Positions 57,910-64,000 of a stretch of DNA of 64,000 nucleotides are shown piece after piece. Made by a program: the position numbers and the translations under genes. The DNA lies in assembly GCA_948474755.1 (NCBI GenBank), contig CAOLHI010000412.1, positions 372,001 through 436,000 of the forward strand. Reading direction: 5' to 3'. The notes below the pieces were generated by a model. The model was not told the DNA's origin. It saw nothing but the letters and a program-made list of their open reading frames with translations, and did no database searches. The DNA is from Ctenosaura bakeri. Taxonomy: Eukaryota; Chordata; Lepidosauria; Squamata; Iguanidae. Position 1 is the first letter of the stretch, and each line of letters opens with the position of its first letter.

Positions 57910-60900
57910 CCTGCTAAGTGTTTAAGTATTATACCATGTGCATATGCAGAGGTTTCTGGCCCTAGCAGGAAATATGTGTTGATCAATATTCAACAGTGAT
58001 TTGTGAAAAGCCTACATAGATTATGTGGTAATCCTGCTGGTTCAATTTCTGACACTAATATTGTAGCTCCACGTGTACAAACAAATAACCATATTTTCTC
58101 TAATTTTGATCTGATTTACTTTATACTGATGAGGGGGGCACAACTTTTATACAAGATGCATGGTCGCTTATATAACAATAAAAAAAAGAGCATTTCAACT
58201 AGGAAAAAAAAGCCTAGAACAAAAAAAAAAGTGCAAAGGAGGCTTCCCTGAGCTTTCATTTTGGTGAAGCATTCTGTGTGTTATGTGCACGTACATATGG
58301 ATTTATGTGCACCTATATATTGTCTTTGCTACCAGTAATTCAAGGTGGTCAGAGAACTTCAAACATTGTCTACTAATTTTTGCATGGAACAGCTCAAGTA
58401 GTGTCTTCAATGAGAGCTTGGCAGCAGCAACCTGGCTGCCATATGATCTGAAAACCAGGCCACAAAAACTCCTGGGAATGGTGCTACACATTTCCCTACT
58501 TTTTTTTCACAGGGGTATTGTACAGAAAAAAGACATGCAGATATCCATTTTTTTTTCTTTTTGGTACAATATTCCTGGCAATGCTTGCGTGGCAATGGGT
58601 ACTTGCTGCCATATCTCAAAGTATGCAGCAGTTGATATTTGGAGGCACAGATCTCATCTCTGCCTTGCAGTCAGGTTGTTGTTTAGGGTAAATGATTTGT
58701 CTCTGTTTAATCTTGCTTTGTAAACAGTTAGGATTTTTACAACTTTGAGAAACTGTACATTATGGAAATACCTTGTTATACATTCAGAAGACAACCAACA
58801 TAATACAATACATTCTGAATGAACCCAATTACATGAGGCATCATTGTATCTATTTTGCTTTGGAATTACTGTGAACTTCAGTGGAATAACAGTATTTAAT
58901 TGGACCAAAAATATTAACCACTAAGGTTTGCATTTTTCTATTCAGTGTTTTTCTTGTTGTGACCTGCTTTACTAAAAATGAATTAAGTTTAATGTTCAAA
59001 GTGTGATATTTGTTCAGTTAAGCCAAGAAGCCCAGTGATTGACAGATTTTTCTTCTCTTTTCAGCAAATAATGCATGTTGTGTGCAGGAATATATTTTCA
59101 GGTAGAATGTGTAGGTGACTAAATTACAGATGACATTTTGTAAACAAATACACTTATTAGGTAAACTGTACATGCTGCAGTGCCAAACGCAACAAGTGAA
59201 ACATATCAACCTTGGCAAAACTATCATTTGGAGAAGCCAACATAATATCAATTTTTCCACAATAGAATCTTCAACAAAGAAAACCTGGCATCTGTGGGAA
59301 CTAGTAGATCCTGAGACTTGTTTGAGAGATTCTTGGGAACATTCTAAAAAGGATTCACTCTGTCTATGCTGATAGGGTTTGGTGAAAGGAAGATAGAATC
59401 CTGACAACAGAATCCTGACAAATTTAGAATGGAATACTGTTATTAGAGGCAGCAAATTAAGGAACTGAATGATAACATGGATTTAAGGAAAATATGACCA
59501 AAGCCTACTTCCTTTGAGGAAACTATTATGATGAAGATATTTTAAAACCATCACTGCCAATAGTATTTTAGGGTAGCTGCAAAGGAGTAACTATGGGTGT
59601 GTACATATATAAAATGGGGACATTGCCCCTCCCCATAAGAATTCTGCCTTCATAGGAAATTTTCCTTTAATCCTGAAATTCTAGTATTGCAGAATTGAGG
59701 CTCTGAAAATTGTTTGCATGCAGAACTTCTCTATTTGCCTGGAATCTTTGTCTCCCCGCCCTACCTTTGATGTCTAAACCTTCTCTCTAAATGCCCAACT
59801 GAAGGGAATGTGCCATATTTGCCTGGTTTGCCTGGATTTAGACTTCCTCTTGCCTCTGTGACCTGTGGGCTGAAGTAGAGCTCATGCATTCATTCTGTTT
59901 CTTCTTTGAGTCAGCTACTATGATGTCATGGAGGGGCTTTCAAAGTAGCTGATTAATTCTGATAAATGAGGAGGACGAATTCTGGGAATGAGGATCAGTA
60001 AGGGTTGGAAATCAAAGAGGAAAATTTAAAAATAATGAATCAAGTTAAATTCTGTTTATCACTTTAAAGGAAGAAGTGTGAAATTATGGAAGAGTATCAG
60101 AATTTCTACAGCTCAAGCAAAGCACTATCAGCCCCAAGGGATCAAGGGATCAGGTGCTTTTTACAATTGTACATGGCTTTTGATCTCATTTCATCTTTTT
60201 CTAAATTAATTCTCACAAATATGCTATAGTTGGGCAATGGAAGCATCTAATTAGAAATGTGTTGAACAAATTAGTCTCATCATGTTAATCTTTACCAGCT
60301 GAAATATATGAGTGAAAGAGGCAGACAGCAAAATTATTAGACTTTTAGAATTTGTATTTTCAGAGGTCAGTTAGCTACAGAAGAGAGTCAAACAAAACAC
60401 CACACAGCAAGGACTGTTGTGATCTTCAAGGCACCGTAGAGGTAGGAAAAAAGAGTAATGTTTTTACAGAAATTTTGCATGTTTCCAAATGCCGTCTAGG
60501 GAGCATGGGGTCATTTTTGCCATGTTTATGCCCCTGCCTCCACTGTTTTAGGCCAAGGAAAGGCATTTTTTTTAGCACGGAAAGAACTGGAAATGACTTC
60601 TGGGTACTTTTTGTTTTGGGGGAAAAGTGGCCTTTCTAGTCCCTAAAATAGCCCAGAGAGACCTAAAAATGTGGAAGAAATGGTCCCCACAGCCCCTAGA
60701 TGGTGTTGGGGAACATTTGGGGATTCAAAAAGAATTTTCTTTTTGGATGTGGTCAGGAGGGGCAGCCATCTAGCTGGGAGCTAATTCAGCCATCTAGCCT
60801 CTTACAGGGTGTAAGAGCACCGGAAAGTCAATGTAAATAATATTTGCTTTACATAACTTTATATAAGGTAGCTTCCTGTGAACCTATGTTTTAAATGAAA

Positions 60901-62728
60901 AGTTGATTTGCCTTTTCTATTGTATTTGCCACAGTTACACTGTCAATAGACAGGCATACAGGCTTAACCATCCCAAAATCTCCTAGAGCAGGGTCAGACC
61001 AGCCGTGGCATTCAGTGCATTGCATTTGCCTTGCCTTTGTTTTATATTCTGGAGGAAGAGATTGTGCCTATTTAATGTTTTTAGAAGTGTGATGCGTCAC
61101 CTGCCTTCTATTTAACTATCCAGCCTCCTTATACTCAGGACACCCCAACTCCACAGTTCTGGTTGCAGGCCTGGTTCAGTATGACTTATAACCAGTCAAA
61201 TGTGAATAGGATTGTACCTGCAGTAGGAAAATGTAACATTGCAATCTGCCTATATTACTTTAAACTGGGGTAGATAACTACACAGGAGAAGGGCAATTTT
61301 TGTTTGAAACTTTTCACGAAATTGAAACCAGAAATCTAGATTTCATTCTTTTTTTCCAGTAGTTTATTTTCATGGGGCTGTGGAGTCCAACAAAGATCTC
61401 ACGGCAATATGGGGAACTCCAACATAAGCCCTTGGGGAGATTGCATGTGACCTGCAAGCCACAAGTTTCCCCATTTTTGCTTTATTTTCTCTCGGAGGAA
61501 ATGAACAAACCCTTTCTCTGGGAAATATTTTTCCTAATTCATAAAATGACTGGAATAATCCAGATTATATTTAATAGGTAAAAGGTGGCCTTGGTGCTAG
61601 TAAGTTAAGATTCTTATTCCTTTGCATTTTGGAATGGTTTTTGCTGACCACAGGGAGGATTTCTCAATATGTAGCTCTCCTTATTCAAAATATTTTAGTA
61701 TCATCCAATATAAAAGTCCTAATATGGTAATTTAGCCGCTTGTATGGAGCAGTATCAATGCTTAAAGGAAAAGCTGTTTACTGGATGATCTTGCCAAATA
61801 TGATTGTTCAGATTGTTCAATGGATTTTTATGGTTTATAAGTAAGCCAGTCTGAGTAGACAACTTGGTACATTTGATATCTGAAATTATTTTCATAAGCA
61901 CAGGTCACATATGTAATGTCTTAACACTTCAGGCTCTTCTTGTTTTTATTAAAAACTGTTCTGAACATCTGTTGTTATATATTGGCCCTAATCATGGCAC
62001 AAATGAAAGCAAACTGCACTTTGTACAGCATCAGCTTGTTTTGTTTACTTTTTTTGTTAATAACATAATAAAGCTTAGTTTTATTGAACATTTGACCTAG
62101 TCATATTATATAAAGCAGTCTGTTGCAATTAATAACTTTGATGTTTCTACTTGGACAATAACTGAGTTTCAGAATTGATTGGAGGCAATCTTCCAGGGAG
62201 TGTTGAATGAATTTAATTTACTCAGCGGTCCTCATATCATTCAGGAAGTTCAGATAACAGGAAATCAACATAAAATCAACTATACTTGATCTCCATGCAC
62301 CTTTTATATTTTTGAATTATTCTGTTTGTTACTTTGTCCAAATACATGTGTGAGATCAACACATTTGCATTCTGTCATGGTGTTCCAGAGCTGTTAACTT
62401 GGTTAGTAGAGATAAAGTCTGTGTTTAAAGCTACCTATGTTTTTAGCAGTGGAGCATCAGCAAAACTTTTGTTGTGACATGTGGTTTTCCTCTTATAGCT
62501 TCACTATGAATGCAACAATTCTTGATGACAAGATTGATTTACATATTTTATGAAATTGTACAGATAACCTAGCACAATGTAGTGATCTGATAAGTTAGTG
62601 ATATATTGTCTTGAGTAGCCTGTACAGATGGGGAAGAAAATGTTAATAAATTAGATGCAAATTGGGAAGAGTGAAATATGTGATTGGGTCAAGGATATAC
62701 CAGGAAAAGAAAAGCCTTTTAAAACACT
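57910..62728. other. No gene recognised
   Basis: About 4.8 kb without a repeat or coding signal I can name, apart from A-runs at 58178-58230 and a block at 60480-60800 (GTGGCCTTTCTAGTCCC) that may be an old repeat. A 146-codon frame at 58283-58723 has no recognisable protein signature. The block at 62110-62285 looks complex and may be conserved non-coding DNA. Confidence 0.35.
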
Positions 62729-63535
62729 AGAATCATAAAATAATAGAGTTGGGAGAGACCACAGGGGCCATATAGTCCAACCCCCTGCCATGCAGGAACA
62801 TAAAGCACTCCCAACAGATCAAGCCTCTGTCTAACAACCACAAAAAAAGGAGACTCCACCACACTCAGAGGCAGCATAGTCCACTGCCAGACAGTTCTGA
62901 CTGTCAGGAAATTCTTCCTGAGGGTCAGGTGGAATCTCTTTTCTTGTAGTTTGAATCCATTGGTCCTTGTACTAGTTTCTGGAGCAGTGGAAAACAAGCC
63001 CGTTTCCTCTTTGATATGACATCCTTTCAGATATTTCAACATGGCTATCACGTCCGCTCTTAACCTTCTCTTCTGCAGACTAAACATACCCAGATCTCTA
63101 AGAAGCTCCCTCATAGGGCATGGCTTGCAGACCCTTCATCATTTTGGTCACCCTCCTCTGGACATGCTCCAGCTTGTCAATATCCTTCTTGAAATGAAGT
63201 GCCCAGAACTGGACACAGTATTCTAGATAAGGTCTGACCAAAGTAGAATAGAGTGGTACTATTACTTTCCTTGATCTGGACACCATACTCCTATTGATGC
63301 ATCCAAGAACTGTGTTGGCTTTCTTGACTGCTGCATCATGCTGCTGACTCATGTTCAGCTTGTGGTCTACTAAGTCTCCTAGATCCCTTTCACATGTACT
63401 GCTGTCCAGCCAGGTGTCTCCCATCCTATATTTGTGCATTTCATTTTTTCTGCCTAGTTGTAGAATCTTGCATTTCTCTCATTGAAATTCATTTTTTTAG
63501 TCTTGGCCCAGCTCTCTAACCTGTCAAGGTCATCT
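62729..63535 (-). mobile_element. CR1 LINE, 5'-truncated, comparatively well preserved
   Basis: 3' end at 62729 (plus-strand AATCATAAAATAATAGAG) and body through the RT C-terminal half to about 63535. It ends abruptly inside RT as expected for incomplete reverse transcription. Confidence 0.92.
62800..63439 (-). pseudogene. CR1 ORF2 RT C-terminus, one frameshift
   Basis: Two long minus-strand frames overlap at about 63098-63114. The first (to 63439) reads MGDTWLDSSTCERDLGDLV, a SRSRKVIVPLYSTLVRPYL segment and LEHVQRRVTKMMKGLQ. The second (from 63114) reads RELLRDLGMFSLQKRRL and GFKLQEKRFHLTLRKNFL. The protein order is uninterrupted, so a single frameshift separates them. The endonuclease and RT palm are missing, so the copy is inactive. 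It has the least decay of the CR1 copies here. Confidence 0.9.
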
Positions 63536-64000
63536 GTACTGACATCCAGTGAAGAGTGGCTAGGTATGATGTTGTCAGGTTCAATGCTGACTTGATACCA
63601 TATGGCAGGGGTGGGAGGCAGAGCGTTTTTAAAGTTCCTCAGCCATCTTCACAGATTTTTTTGGTGGTGGTCTTGACCCACCCTCCTGCCTCCAGTGTAG
63701 TGTGAGCATTGTTGGTTGCTTCAGGACTGGATAGGAATGTTCTCCTTTTACTCCCCCCCCACCTTGCACTATATCTGGGAGCCTTTAACAGCCTGTAACA
63801 GTTACAGTGGGGTGGAGTCTCCACATAGACAGTCACTTAGAATATAGTCCTCAGGGGAGGAAAGTAGAAGTTATCATGAAAACCTTGGCATTCATTTGGT
63901 GAAGGGAAGGACTCCAAAACTGCCTCTTTAGACCTTCAGACCCAGGGGTGGAAAGGAGACTATCCTTGACAGAGGTGCCTTCACTTTGAGTCTCAGAACT
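63536..64000. other. No feature recognised
   Basis: No gene. A C-run at about 63752. The sequence continues past the window edge. Confidence 0.4.

Noticed and set aside
58283..58723. A 146-codon plus-strand open frame
   Set aside because: No recognisable domain, no splice context and long T-runs inside; treated as chance.
59018..59455. A 145-codon minus-strand open frame
   Set aside because: Cysteine-rich but with no recognisable family or splice signals; probably chance in AT-rich DNA.

Overview
This window looks like ordinary repeat-rich, non-coding DNA from a vertebrate nuclear genome, most probably a squamate reptile (an iguanian-type lizard is my best guess). The basis is the repeat mix: several CR1 LINE copies with the typical ATTCTATG-like 3' end, a reptile-style L1, dispersed tRNA/L2-tail-like SINEs, many small palindromic DNA transposons, a solo LTR, and abundant microsatellites in AT-rich DNA. 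The species call is inference. I see no protein-coding gene I can defend, no rRNA or tRNA gene and no CRISPR array. The only recognisable coding sequence is broken transposon ORF (CR1 and L1 reverse-transcriptase ORF2 remnants).

Layout. 0-9 kb: SINE fragments, a palindromic MITE (0.77-0.98 kb), two GC-rich non-autonomous DNA elements (1.93-2.36 and 6.08-6.48 kb), a CR1 3' end (5.77 kb). 9-12.7 kb: the longest stretch with no repeat I recognise, a good place to look for conserved non-coding sequence. 12.7-18.4 kb: a degraded MITE, a 600-bp inverted-repeat element, a SINE, an exon-like stretch at 16.55 kb. 18.46-21.0 kb: two CR1 copies, one carrying about 2.2 kb of ORF2 wreckage. 21.1-22.6 kb: a TGCA-rich repeat, a MITE, a perfect hairpin, a TTTC microsatellite and another DNA element. 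25.84-26.76 kb: a 5'-truncated L1 with 15-base target duplications. 28.5-29.7 kb: the largest TGCA-rich repeat. 34.4-35.0 kb: DNA transposons nested in a palindromic repeat. 39.1-39.5 kb: a 138-base tandem repeat. 43.8-46.8 kb: a CR1 interrupted by a DNA transposon and by a solo LTR. 47-48.3 kb: long dinucleotide and AT tracts. 51.3-55.98 kb: CR1 fragments, one split by a repeat, and two TGCA-rich repeats. 56.3-57.2 kb: a polypurine tract. 62.7-63.5 kb: a comparatively well preserved CR1 3' half.

The most informative content is the insertion history. At five or more places the target-site duplications and nested order can be read directly: DNA elements with GCC...GGC ends flanked by 5-base repeats at 1.9, 22.0, 40.2 and 44.2 kb; a 605-base TG...CA solo LTR with CAGAG repeats inside CR1; the L1 with 15-base repeats; and a palindromic repeat that is split at 34.5 kb by MITEs flanked by CTTTCTCT. 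A family of TGCA/GGGATGGAA repeats at six or seven places is the best candidate here for an undescribed element. Regulatory candidates are judged by eye only and need cross-species alignment.
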